Of a stretch of DNA of 7,276 nucleotides, positions 1-6,129 are shown in pieces. The stretch spans positions 1 through 7,276 of the forward strand of contig PULL01000266.1 in assembly GCA_003550945.1 (NCBI GenBank), read 5' to 3'. The notes beneath the pieces were generated by a model, which made no database searches, had not been told where the DNA came from, and saw only the letters and a program-made list of their open reading frames with translations. Position 1 is the first letter of the stretch. The number at the start of each line of letters is the position of its first letter. This stretch comes from Thioalkalivibrio sp. Lineage in GTDB: Bacteria > Pseudomonadota > Gammaproteobacteria > Ectothiorhodospirales > Ectothiorhodospiraceae. The translations under genes and the position numbers were made by a program.

Positions 1-2
1 AG

Positions 3-251
3 CTGGACCCTGGCGATCGCGAGGCGCTGCTCGCCGATTACCTTCCGTATGCCGAAACCTTCACGACGGTTGATGAACCTGCACCCGCCGGCCTCCGTGA
101 CCCGGCGGACGCGATGTTCATCGCCTTGGCACAGCAGGCGCGGGCCGACGTGCTGGTCAGCGGGGATGAAGACATTCTCGCCCTGCGGGGTGCGCTTTCC
201 GTCCCCGTGATGGCGCCTGTGCGGTTTCAGACCTGGCTGGAGTCGAGGTGA
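3..251 (+). CDS. PIN-domain toxin-type ribonuclease, C-terminal fragment (cut by window start)
   Basis: The frame opening at base 3 is uninterrupted to TGA 249-251 and gives 82 residues; the start lies outside the window. The fragment reads like the C-terminal half of a PIN-domain protein of the COG1569 type (putative toxin of a toxin-antitoxin pair). RDPADAMFIALA (residues 32-43) carries the acidic residue(s) of the metal site (D33/D36). LVSGDEDILAL (51-61) matches the conserved 'S-G-D-x-D-(I/L)-L' strand with D55 as the last metal ligand. VPVMAPVRFQTWL (67-79) is the usual closing strand and helix. PIN proteins are Mg/Mn-dependent RNases, and those of this group are normally preceded by a small antitoxin gene, which would be off the left edge. 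No antitoxin follows: the next 490 bases hold no convincing gene. Family assignment is fairly secure; the toxin role is inferred from the family. Confidence 0.8.
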   Translation: MDPGDREALLADYLPYAETFTTVDEPAPAGLRDPADAMFIALAQQARADVLVSGDEDILALRGALSVPVMAPVRFQTWLESR

Positions 252-265
252 GTGCCACATCGTCT

Positions 266-278
266 GGGGTCGGACCAA
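266..278 (+). repeat. Left inverted terminal repeat
   Basis: GGGGTCGGACCAA, a perfect inverse match to 596-608. It begins 14 bases after the stop codon of the PIN gene. Confidence 0.7.
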
Positions 279-333
279 AACAAGTGATTGACTCGACCAA
301 AAAAAACACCGGAATCTGGGAGAGAAATCGGCC

Positions 334-358
334 TTAGGCGGGCCCTTTGGGGGCCTAA
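334..358 (+). other. Hairpin inside the MITE-like element
   Basis: TTAGGC (334-339) pairs with GCCTAA (353-358) around a loop that contains the palindrome GGGCCC (341-346 region). It is a short 6-bp stem, one of at least three stem-loops inside the element, and lacks a T-run, so I do not call it a terminator. Confidence 0.35.
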
Positions 359-363
359 AGTGC

Positions 364-377
364 GGCGATTTTTCGCC
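364..377 (+). other. Short hairpin inside the MITE-like element
   Basis: GGCGA (364-368) pairs with TCGCC (373-377) around TTTT. It is one of several small stems in the element, with no independent sign of function. Confidence 0.35.
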
Positions 378-520
378 TGATTCGCCCGTGTCCAGCCCCA
401 GAACAAAGCCGGCATGGCAAGGCATTCTGAAGCCAACCGATGGATGGTTTTCCGCGAGCCATCATGGAGTTGTCTTGGCCCGGACCCGAGGGCCCAAAAG
501 CCCTTATCCGACCAGTTTTG

Positions 521-536
521 ACGCCGAAAACGGCGT
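521..536 (+). other. Hairpin inside the MITE-like element
   Basis: ACGCCG (521-526) pairs perfectly with CGGCGT (531-536) around an AAAA loop. No T-run follows on either strand, so termination is not supported. It fits the folded structure expected of a non-coding mobile repeat. Confidence 0.4.
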
Positions 537-595
537 TATAAGGCGATCTGGAGGCCGAAATACGGGGTTTTTGCTCACATAATCAATGCATTGGC

Positions 596-608
596 TTGGT
601 CCGACCCC
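596..608 (-). repeat. Right inverted terminal repeat
   Basis: TTGGTCCGACCCC, the exact inverse complement of 266-278. It lies 8 bases before a TTGACA hexamer that may serve the downstream operon. Confidence 0.7.
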
Positions 609-616
609 GGGGTGGC

Positions 617-645
617 TTGACATTGGGGGGCGTTGGCGTTGGGAT
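617..645 (+). promoter_or_regulatory. Possible sigma-70 promoter for the dehydratase/activase operon
   Basis: A perfect -35 hexamer TTGACA lies at 617-622. With a 17-base spacer the -10 position is TGGGAT (640-645), which keeps only the first T and the final AT of TATAAT. The start codon of the first operon gene is about 100 bases downstream. The -35 match is good, the -10 weak, and there is no other support. The rest of 609-747 shows no gene or strong structure. Confidence 0.3.
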
Positions 646-732
646 GGAGTGAGCCCTGCGTGGCGGCTGCGCGCCGTGCTTCGCTTGCGTGCGAACGGGT
701 GTCGCGTTGCGTCGCAGGGGTAGGCACATCCC

Positions 733-738
733 GAAGGG
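733..738 (+). promoter_or_regulatory. Ribosome binding site of the HgdB-like gene
   Basis: GAAGGG lies 9 bases before ATG 748 and supports that codon over the TTG at 745 (6-base gap). The in-frame stop TAG at 739-741 rules out any earlier start. Confidence 0.55.
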
Positions 739-747
739 TAGCCATTG

Positions 748-2556
748 ATGTCGACCGCGCCGCGCCTGTCCGGAACCGGGTCCTGTCTGCAACAGACGGG
801 GGAAGGGCGCACGGATGCAGCCGATCGCACACGCGTTCCGTCGCGGTTTCAATGGGCGTACCGCCGCCCTGCGGAACGCCCGTTCCGCCGCACGGATCGA
901 GAGACGGTCACGCTGCTGTTCGGCACGCTTTCCACGGCGCACGACCGGTTGCTGAAGGCCACCCTGCAGGGCCTCGGCTATCGCGCCGACTGCCTGCCGA
1001 CCCCCAGCATGGGCGATCTGCGGACGGGTCGTGAGTACTGCAACGTCGGTCAGTGCAACCCCGTCTACTTCGTGACCGGGGCGCTGATCCGCTACCTCGA
1101 GCGGCTGCGCGACGAGAAGGGCGTCCCTGCCGAAACGATCGTGTCCGACTACGTCTTCGTGACCGCGGGGTCCTGTGGCCCCTGCCGCTTCGGCATGTAC
1201 GAGGCGGAATACCGGCTTGCGCTGCGCAAGGCCGGCTTCGACGGCTTTCGCGTGATTACTTTCGACAAGAAAGCCGGCGGCGACGGGCACGATCCCGGCG
1301 AGATCGGCGACGGTCTCGAGGTGAACGTGCGGCTTTACCGCGCGCTGCTGAACGCCATTTACGTTGCCGACATCCTGAACGCGGTGAACCACGGCATTCG
1401 CCCCTATGCGGGAGACACTCGCAAAACCGATGAGGTAATCGATGCATGCCTCTGTTTTTGCGAAAGTCGCTTGCGCGCCCGCGAATACTCCGTCGCATCG
1501 GGTGCATTGGCGCGCTGGCTTCAGAAACTGACGCCGTTCCGGGATCCGGAGGATGTCGCGCAGATTCTGGCGCAGCCCCGGGAGCGGGACTACGTGGAGA
1601 TGCTCGAGAACTGTCGCCGCATCATCGACCAGCGGCTGCGGGTCGACCGCACGATCCCGAAGCCCGTCGTGAAAATCACCGGCGAGTTCTGGGCGCAGAC
1701 GACCGAGGGGGACGGCAACTTCCGCATGTTCGGCTTTCTCGAAGACGAAGGGGCCGAGGTCCGGGTGGAGCCGCTGGCCTCCTGGGTGGACTACATGCGG
1801 CACAACGTGCACGCGCAACTGAGGGATCGCCGGATGATCGCCTGCGATTCGGCTCGCGCTGAAGGGGGCCTCTGGCCGTTGCGGTGGACGGGAGCCTGGC
1901 TGCGTTACCTGCTGCACGACGGCCTGCTCAGACTCACGGGAACGCTGATGCGGCGCGAATACGAGCGACTGCGCAGGGCGATAGGCGCCACCACGCCGGC
2001 CCTGCCGCTGCAGGGACTGTTGCAGCGCCTTGGACACCCCTACTACGACAAGCGCATCACCGGCGGCGAGGGTTACCTCGAGATCGCGAAGAACCTGCAC
2101 GCCTTTCACCACGGACAGGCGCACATGACGCTATCCCTGAAGCCCTTCGGCTGCATGCCCTCGACCCAGTCCGACGGTGCCCAGGCGGCGGTCCTCGGGC
2201 GCTATCCCGAGATGAATTTCCTGCCGGTGGAAACCTCGGGAGACGGCGAGATCAACGCCTATTCGCGGGTGCAGATGGCGCTGACCGAGGCGAAGGAGCA
2301 GTGCCGGCGCGAATTCCAGCAGGCCCTTCAGGACACCGGCTGGACCCGGGAGACGCTGAGCGAATTCGTCGGACGACACCCGCAACTGCAGCGCCCCCTG
2401 TACCGTATCCCGAAACGCCGGGGCATAGCCGGAACCGCGGCGAATCTCGCCTATCACGCGGCCACGCTGCGGGATCGCGACGTGCGCGCCTCCCGGTCCA
2501 CGATCGCGCAGGCGCCCGGCGGCGCGTCCAGCCCGGGGCCACGGGGGCCACAGTGA
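748..2556 (+). CDS. 2-hydroxyacyl-CoA dehydratase-family (HgdB/COG3581-like) iron-sulfur protein
   Basis: Encodes 602 residues. An in-frame TAG at 739-741 fixes the 5' limit, and ATG 748 with GAAGGG upstream is the best start. About 50 N-terminal residues look unconserved; the family core begins near ETVTLLFG (52-59). EYCNVGQCNP (96-105) and TAGSCGPCRFG (139-149) place Cys98, Cys103, Cys143 and Cys146 as likely cluster ligands. DACLCFCES (232-240) adds Cys234/236/238. LKPFGCMPSTQSDG (464-477, Cys469) followed by YPEMNFLPVET (486-496) and YSRVQMAL (505-512) is the typical C-terminal signature of HgdB-like proteins. In this family an activase delivers an ATP-energised electron to the Fe-S protein, which then reduces its substrate. 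The YjiM relatives carry an [Fe8S9] double-cubane cluster. The gene is translationally coupled to the activase gene (4-bp overlap). The protein is presumably cytoplasmic: no signal peptide or membrane segment is visible. The true substrate is unknown, and general 'dehydratase' labels may be wrong for this long form. The Pro/Gly/Ser-rich tail after about residue 575 appears non-conserved. Confidence 0.85.
   Translation: MSTAPRLSGTGSCLQQTGEGRTDAADRTRVPSRFQWAYRRPAERPFRRTDRETVTLLFGTLSTAHDRLLKATLQGLGYRADCLPTPSMGDLRTGREYCNVGQCNPVYFVTGALIRYLERLRDEKGVPAETIVSDYVFVTAGSCGPCRFGMYEAEYRLALRKAGFDGFRVITFDKKAGGDGHDPGEIGDGLEVNVRLYRALLNAIYVADILNAVNHGIRPYAGDTRKTDEVIDACLCFCESRLRAREYSVASGALARWLQKLTPFRDPEDVAQILAQPRERDYVEMLENCRRIIDQRLRVDRTIPKPVVKITGEFWAQTTEGDGNFRMFGFLEDEGAEVRVEPLASWVDYMRHNVHAQLRDRRMIACDSARAEGGLWPLRWTGAWLRYLLHDGLLRLTGTLMRREYERLRRAIGATTPALPLQGLLQRLGHPYYDKRITGGEGYLEIAKNLHAFHHGQAHMTLSLKPFGCMPSTQSDGAQAAVLGRYPEMNFLPVETSGDGEINAYSRVQMALTEAKEQCRREFQQALQDTGWTRETLSEFVGRHPQLQRPLYRIPKRRGIAGTAANLAYHAATLRDRDVRASRSTIAQAPGGASSPGPRGPQ
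2543..2547 (+). promoter_or_regulatory. Ribosome binding site of the activase gene
   Basis: GGGGG lies 5 bases before GTG 2553, inside the end of the upstream gene. It supports the GTG that overlaps the upstream TGA. The alternative in-frame ATG at 2574 has GGG directly abutting it, which is too close to act as a good site. Confidence 0.4.
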
Positions 2557-5500
2557 CCGGCGACCCGATCGGGATGGGATCCGCGGCACCCGCGCCGGGC
2601 GATGTGCCCGAAGCGCTGGTGATCGGCCTGGACGTCGGTTCGACCACCGTGAAGGCCGTGGTAACCGGTTCGGCCGACGCCACCCCGCTCTGGCGCGATT
2701 ACCGCCGCCACGAAACCCGCCAGGCCGAGACGGTCCGGGACTTCCTCGCCCGCATCGCCGCCGCGTTCCCGGATACGCCGGCCGATCGGTTCCGCGTGTT
2801 CCTGACCGGCTCCGGGGGCAGCGTGCTCACCCGCCTGCTCGGCGGCCGCTACGTACAGGAGGTGCACGCGGTCGCGCTCGCAGTGGAAACGCTGCACCCG
2901 GACACCCGCAGCGTCGTCGAACTGGGAGGCCAGGACGCGAAGGTGATCCTGTTCCAGGATCTGGGCGAGCGCGGGCGCAAGCGCACCGCCTCGATGAACG
3001 ACAAGTGTGCGGGCGGCACCGGCGCGGTGATCGACAAGATCGCCGCCAAACTGGGCATTGCCGCCGAGCGGATCGGCGCCATCGAGTACGCGGGCCGCAC
3101 CTGCCACCCGGTCGCCGGGAAATGCGGGGTCTTCGCCGAGACGGACATCAACTCCCTGCAGAAGCAGGGCGTCGACGTCGAAGATCTGATGGTCTCGCTG
3201 TTCGACGCGATCGTGCAGCAGAATCTCTCAGTGCTCACCCGGGGCCACACGCTGCGTCCTCCGGTGTTGTTGCTGGGCGGTCCCAACACCTTCATTCCCA
3301 GTCTGCAGGCCTGCTGGCGGCAGAATCTCGAGGCGTTGTGGCGGGAACGCGGTATCGAAGCGGAGTCCTCTGCGAACGGAGCACCGGAACCGGTACGGGT
3401 GCCGCCCAATGCGCAGTACTTCGCGGCCCTCGGCGCGGCGGAATTCGGGCGCAGGGAGCTTGCCGAGGCGCCTGACACCGGGCGATACCGCGGCCTGAAC
3501 GCGCTTGAGGACCTCCTGAACCGGCGGGCGGGCGCCGAACAACTGGAGGACCATGCGCTGCCGGGCCCTGCGAGCGCACCGGACGCGCTGGAGGCGTTCC
3601 TGCGCGAGTTCCAAACGCAGCCCTGGGCGCCGCCGCGATGGCAGGCCGGTGAGCGTGTCCGCGCATTCATTGGCATCGACGCCGGTTCCACCTCGACCAA
3701 GGGGGTACTGATCGATCCGCAGGGCGAAGTGATCGCAAAAGCCTACCGCCTCTCGCAGGACAACCCGATACGGGACGCGGTCGCCATCCTGAACGAACTC
3801 GAGCTCGCCATCGTCTCCCACGGCGCGGAGGTCGAGGTGCTCGGGGTCGGGACCACCGGCTACGCGAAGGACATCATCCGCGAGGTGCTCTGCGCCGACA
3901 CGGCGGTGGTCGAGACCGTCGCGCACGCCCACGCCTGCGAGCACTTCTACCCGGGTACCGACGTGATCGTCGATGTCGGAGGACAGGACATCAAGCTGAT
4001 GTTCCTGCACGACGGGCGCGTCCGCGACTTCCGGCTGAACACCCAGTGCTCGGCCGGCAACGGCTATTTCCTGCAGGCAACCGCGGCCGCGTTCGGGGTC
4101 GAGCTTCCCGACTATGCGCAGACTGCGCTCAGTGCCGAGCGCATGCCCGACTTCCATCACGGCTGCGCGGTCTTCCTGCAGTCCGACATCGTCGACTTCC
4201 AGCGCCGCGGCTGGCGCCGCAGCGAGATTCTGGCGGGCCTGGCGAACGTGCTGCCGAAGAACATCTGGCTCTACGTCGCGCAGATCCCAAACCCGGCCGA
4301 ACTCGGCAGCCGTTTCGTGCTGCAGGGCGGCACTCAGCACAACCTGGCCGCGGTGAAGGCGCAGGTCGAATACCTGCGCGGGCGGTTTCGGAAGGCGGGC
4401 CGCGACTGCGACATCCGGGTGCACCGGCACTGCGGCGAATCCGGCGCGATCGGCGCGGCGCTGGAGGCGCTGCGGCTGCATCGCGAACGCCAAACACCCA
4501 GTCCCTTCATCGGCATCGACGCCGCGCGACAGATCCGCCACCGGACACTGCGTGGCGAGGAAACCCGTTGCAACTTCTGCCGCAATCTCTGCCTGCGCAC
4601 CTTCATCGACCTGAGCTACGACGACGCGTTCATCGATCCCCTGCCCGTGGATGACTCCCCGAAGCACGAGGCCTCCGAGCCGGTCGGGCAGCGGCGCGTG
4701 ATCGTCGCCAACTGCGAAAAGGGCGCGGTGGAGGACACGGGAACGCTGCGCCGGATCAAGGCGGAAATGGACGAGGCGGCGAAGCAGAACCCCAACTTCA
4801 TCGAGGTCGCAGCGCGCGCCGCTTTCAAACCGCCCCCGGTCGACCGTGTGGACAATACCGCCACACCACGCTGGCCTACCCTCGCCTTCGGCATACCCCG
4901 AGCCCAGCGCGGTGCGCGGGCGGCACGCAAACGCATCCGCATCGGCATTCCGCGGGTCCTGAACCTGTACTCGTGTGCGCCGTTCTTCACGGGCTACTTC
5001 CTGTCGCTGGGCCTTTCGCCGCGGCAGGTCATCTTTTCCGCGGTCACCGACGAGGCGCTGTACCGACAGGGTGCGCGGCGCGGGAGTATCGACCCCTGCT
5101 TCCCCAGCAAGCTGGGGATCGCGCATGTCCACGACCTGCTCGAGCGAGCGCACGCCAAACGCCCGCTGACGCACGTCTTTTTCCCGATGATCGACGCTTT
5201 GCCGCCGCATCTCGACGACGTGCAGGCGTCAAAGTCCTGCCCGACCGTGGTCGCGACCGCAGAGGCCACACACGCGGCGTTTATCCGAGAGGACGACCTG
5301 TTCGCCGCGCGCGGGATCCGGTTCAAGAAGACGTTCGTGAACCTCGACGAGCCGATCCTCTGTGCCCGCCAGATGTACGAGGACTGGCGGGAGGAACTGG
5401 GCGTCACGCTGCAAGAATCGCAACGGGCCGTGCGCGAGGGGCTGCGGGCGCTGACGGCGTTCCAGGACCGCATGCGTGCACTGCAGCGCGCGGAACTCGA

Positions 5501-6029
5501 TCGGCTGGAGCGTGACGGGCGGGTGGGCATCGTGGTGCTGGGCAGGCCCTATCACAACGACCCCGGAATCAACCACGGCATCCTCGAGGAACTCCAGCGG
5601 GCCGGCTACCCGGTCTTCTGGCAGGACGCGCTTCCGACGGATCCGGATCTGATGGACCGGCTGTTCGGTGCAGAAATGCGCGCGGGGCGGATCGATTCGC
5701 CCTTGAGCATCGCGGACGTCTGGAAAAACCGCTTCTCGGAACACAGCTCACGCAAGCTGTGGGCGGCCAAGTTCGTCGCCCGCCATCCCAACCTGGTCGC
5801 GCTCGAGCTGTCCAGCTTCAAGTGCGGCCACGACGCCCCGCTTTACGCCGTCGTGCAGGAAATCGTCGAACGCTCAGGCACGCCCTACTTCTGCATGAAG
5901 GACCTCGACGAAAACCGCCCCACCGGCTCGATCCGAATCCGCACCGAGACCATCGATTACTTCCTGAAGCGCTACCAGGAGAAACTCCTGCGGCCCGGGA
6001 GCCGATCCCCAGTCACTCCGCTGCTGTAA
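2553..6029 (+). CDS. Tandem BadF/HgdC-type ATPase activase with DUF2229/COG3580-like C-terminal half
   Basis: GTG 2553 overlaps the upstream TGA (GTGA) and gives 1158 residues. The frame is open much further upstream (an in-frame ATG lies at 1884), but that part is a shadow of the first gene. Domain 1 (about 22-300) has GLDVGSTTVK (25-34), ELGGQDAK (123-130), NDKCAGGTG (Cys152), KCGVFAETD (Cys191) and LLGGPNTF (240-247). Domain 2 (about 371-645) repeats this: GIDAGSTSTK (374-383), DVGGQDIK (474-481), QCSAGNG (Cys499), GCAVFLQSD (Cys538) and LQGGTQHN (590-597). In HgdC, two such Cys per subunit hold one [4Fe-4S] cluster across a homodimer; here both pairs sit in one chain. A segment with CNFCRNLC (Cys673/676/680) and NCEKG (Cys721) looks metal-binding. 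IRIGIPRVLNLYS (796-807) opens the DUF2229-like region. GIVVLGRPYHNDPGINHGI (992-1010) and SSFKCGHDAP (1087-1096), followed by DENRPTGSIRIRTE (1119-1132), are COG3580-like. The expected role is ATP-driven electron transfer to the upstream partner; the substrate is unknown. Confidence 0.88.
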   Translation: MTGDPIGMGSAAPAPGDVPEALVIGLDVGSTTVKAVVTGSADATPLWRDYRRHETRQAETVRDFLARIAAAFPDTPADRFRVFLTGSGGSVLTRLLGGRYVQEVHAVALAVETLHPDTRSVVELGGQDAKVILFQDLGERGRKRTASMNDKCAGGTGAVIDKIAAKLGIAAERIGAIEYAGRTCHPVAGKCGVFAETDINSLQKQGVDVEDLMVSLFDAIVQQNLSVLTRGHTLRPPVLLLGGPNTFIPSLQACWRQNLEALWRERGIEAESSANGAPEPVRVPPNAQYFAALGAAEFGRRELAEAPDTGRYRGLNALEDLLNRRAGAEQLEDHALPGPASAPDALEAFLREFQTQPWAPPRWQAGERVRAFIGIDAGSTSTKGVLIDPQGEVIAKAYRLSQDNPIRDAVAILNELELAIVSHGAEVEVLGVGTTGYAKDIIREVLCADTAVVETVAHAHACEHFYPGTDVIVDVGGQDIKLMFLHDGRVRDFRLNTQCSAGNGYFLQATAAAFGVELPDYAQTALSAERMPDFHHGCAVFLQSDIVDFQRRGWRRSEILAGLANVLPKNIWLYVAQIPNPAELGSRFVLQGGTQHNLAAVKAQVEYLRGRFRKAGRDCDIRVHRHCGESGAIGAALEALRLHRERQTPSPFIGIDAARQIRHRTLRGEETRCNFCRNLCLRTFIDLSYDDAFIDPLPVDDSPKHEASEPVGQRRVIVANCEKGAVEDTGTLRRIKAEMDEAAKQNPNFIEVAARAAFKPPPVDRVDNTATPRWPTLAFGIPRAQRGARAARKRIRIGIPRVLNLYSCAPFFTGYFLSLGLSPRQVIFSAVTDEALYRQGARRGSIDPCFPSKLGIAHVHDLLERAHAKRPLTHVFFPMIDALPPHLDDVQASKSCPTVVATAEATHAAFIREDDLFAARGIRFKKTFVNLDEPILCARQMYEDWREELGVTLQESQRAVREGLRALTAFQDRMRALQRAELDRLERDGRVGIVVLGRPYHNDPGINHGILEELQRAGYPVFWQDALPTDPDLMDRLFGAEMRAGRIDSPLSIADVWKNRFSEHSSRKLWAAKFVARHPNLVALELSSFKCGHDAPLYAVVQEIVERSGTPYFCMKDLDENRPTGSIRIRTETIDYFLKRYQEKLLRPGSRSPVTPLL

Positions 6030-6040
6030 CCCGCCCCCCT

Positions 6041-6068
6041 CGGGGACAGATTTTGAAATCTGTTCCCG
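6041..6068. repeat. Imperfect GGGGACAGATTT palindrome, copy 1
   Basis: The 28-bp block begins CGGGGACAGATTTT and ends GAAATCTGTTCCCG; its arms are inverse complements at 12 of 14 positions. It starts 11 bases after the activase stop codon. It is the same unit as the perfect palindrome at 6102-6129. Palindromes of this wording are common between genes in gammaproteobacteria and are often found near REP-associated (IS200-like, Y1) transposases; that link is from memory. Between convergent genes it may also help end transcription, although no T-run follows. Confidence 0.75.
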
Positions 6069-6072
6069 CACC

Positions 6073-6108
6073 ACATCCTACATCGGGGACACATCCTGCA
6101 TCGGGGAC
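6073..6108 (+). repeat. Two 18-bp tandem direct repeats
   Basis: ACATCCTACATCGGGGAC (6073-6090) is followed directly by ACATCCTGCATCGGGGAC (6091-6108), with one difference in 18 bases. The second copy runs into the left arm of the perfect palindrome, so the tandem unit shares GGGGAC with the palindromes and probably arose from them. Confidence 0.75.
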
Positions 6109-6129
6109 AGATTTATAAATCTGTCCCCG
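6102..6129. repeat. Perfect 28-bp GGGGACAGATTTA palindrome, copy 2
   Basis: The left arm CGGGGACAGATTTA and right arm TAAATCTGTCCCCG are exact inverse complements with no loop. It overlaps the 3' end of the leftward glycosyltransferase gene and supplies its last codons and TAA stop (complement of 6113-6115). It may act as a bidirectional terminator between the convergent genes, which is untested inference. Confidence 0.85.

Larger units (their letters stand above)
266..608. mobile_element. MITE-like element with inverted terminal repeats
   Basis: GGGGTCGGACCAA at 266-278 is repeated exactly in inverse orientation at 596-608 (TTGGTCCGACCCC). The similarity continues inward: over the first 26 bases the two ends agree at 21 positions, and an A-rich stretch (about 298-312, against about 560-572 on the other strand) also resembles its counterpart. 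The interior has short hairpins and no credible gene. This is the shape of a non-autonomous miniature element or REP-type mosaic mobilised in trans. I see no clear target-site duplication, so the exact borders and the mobility are inferences. Confidence 0.55.

Noticed and set aside
521..545. Hairpin at 521-536 as a rho-independent terminator of the PIN gene
   Set aside because: No T-run follows the stem on either strand and it lies about 270 bases from the gene; it fits better as internal structure of the mobile repeat.
388..582. Small plus-strand open frame of 64 codons
   Set aside because: It lies wholly inside the MITE-like element, runs through its hairpins, and shows no known motif or good ribosome binding site.
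583..2124. Long open frame on the minus strand (513 codons)
   Set aside because: It lies antisense to the HgdB-like gene, has Arg/Pro/Ala-rich sequence without family motifs, and is the expected shadow of a GC-rich gene.
1884..2552. Upstream extension of the activase frame to ATG 1884
   Set aside because: It overlaps the conserved part of the HgdB-like gene and reads as low-complexity out-of-frame sequence; GTG 2553 overlapping the stop codon is far more natural.
2554..2556. TGA at the end of the HgdB-like gene as a possible selenocysteine codon, suggested by the nearby selenium genes
   Set aside because: The frame after the TGA shows no family continuation, and the overlapping GTGA start of the activase gene explains the codon as a normal stop.
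3228..5210. Long open frame on the minus strand (660 codons)
   Set aside because: It is antisense to the activase gene, whose motifs are clear in the other strand; no recognisable domain is read in this one.
6041..6129. Repeat cluster as a CRISPR array
   Set aside because: There are only two palindromic units, with different spacing and an internal tandem repeat instead of unique spacers, and no cas genes nearby.
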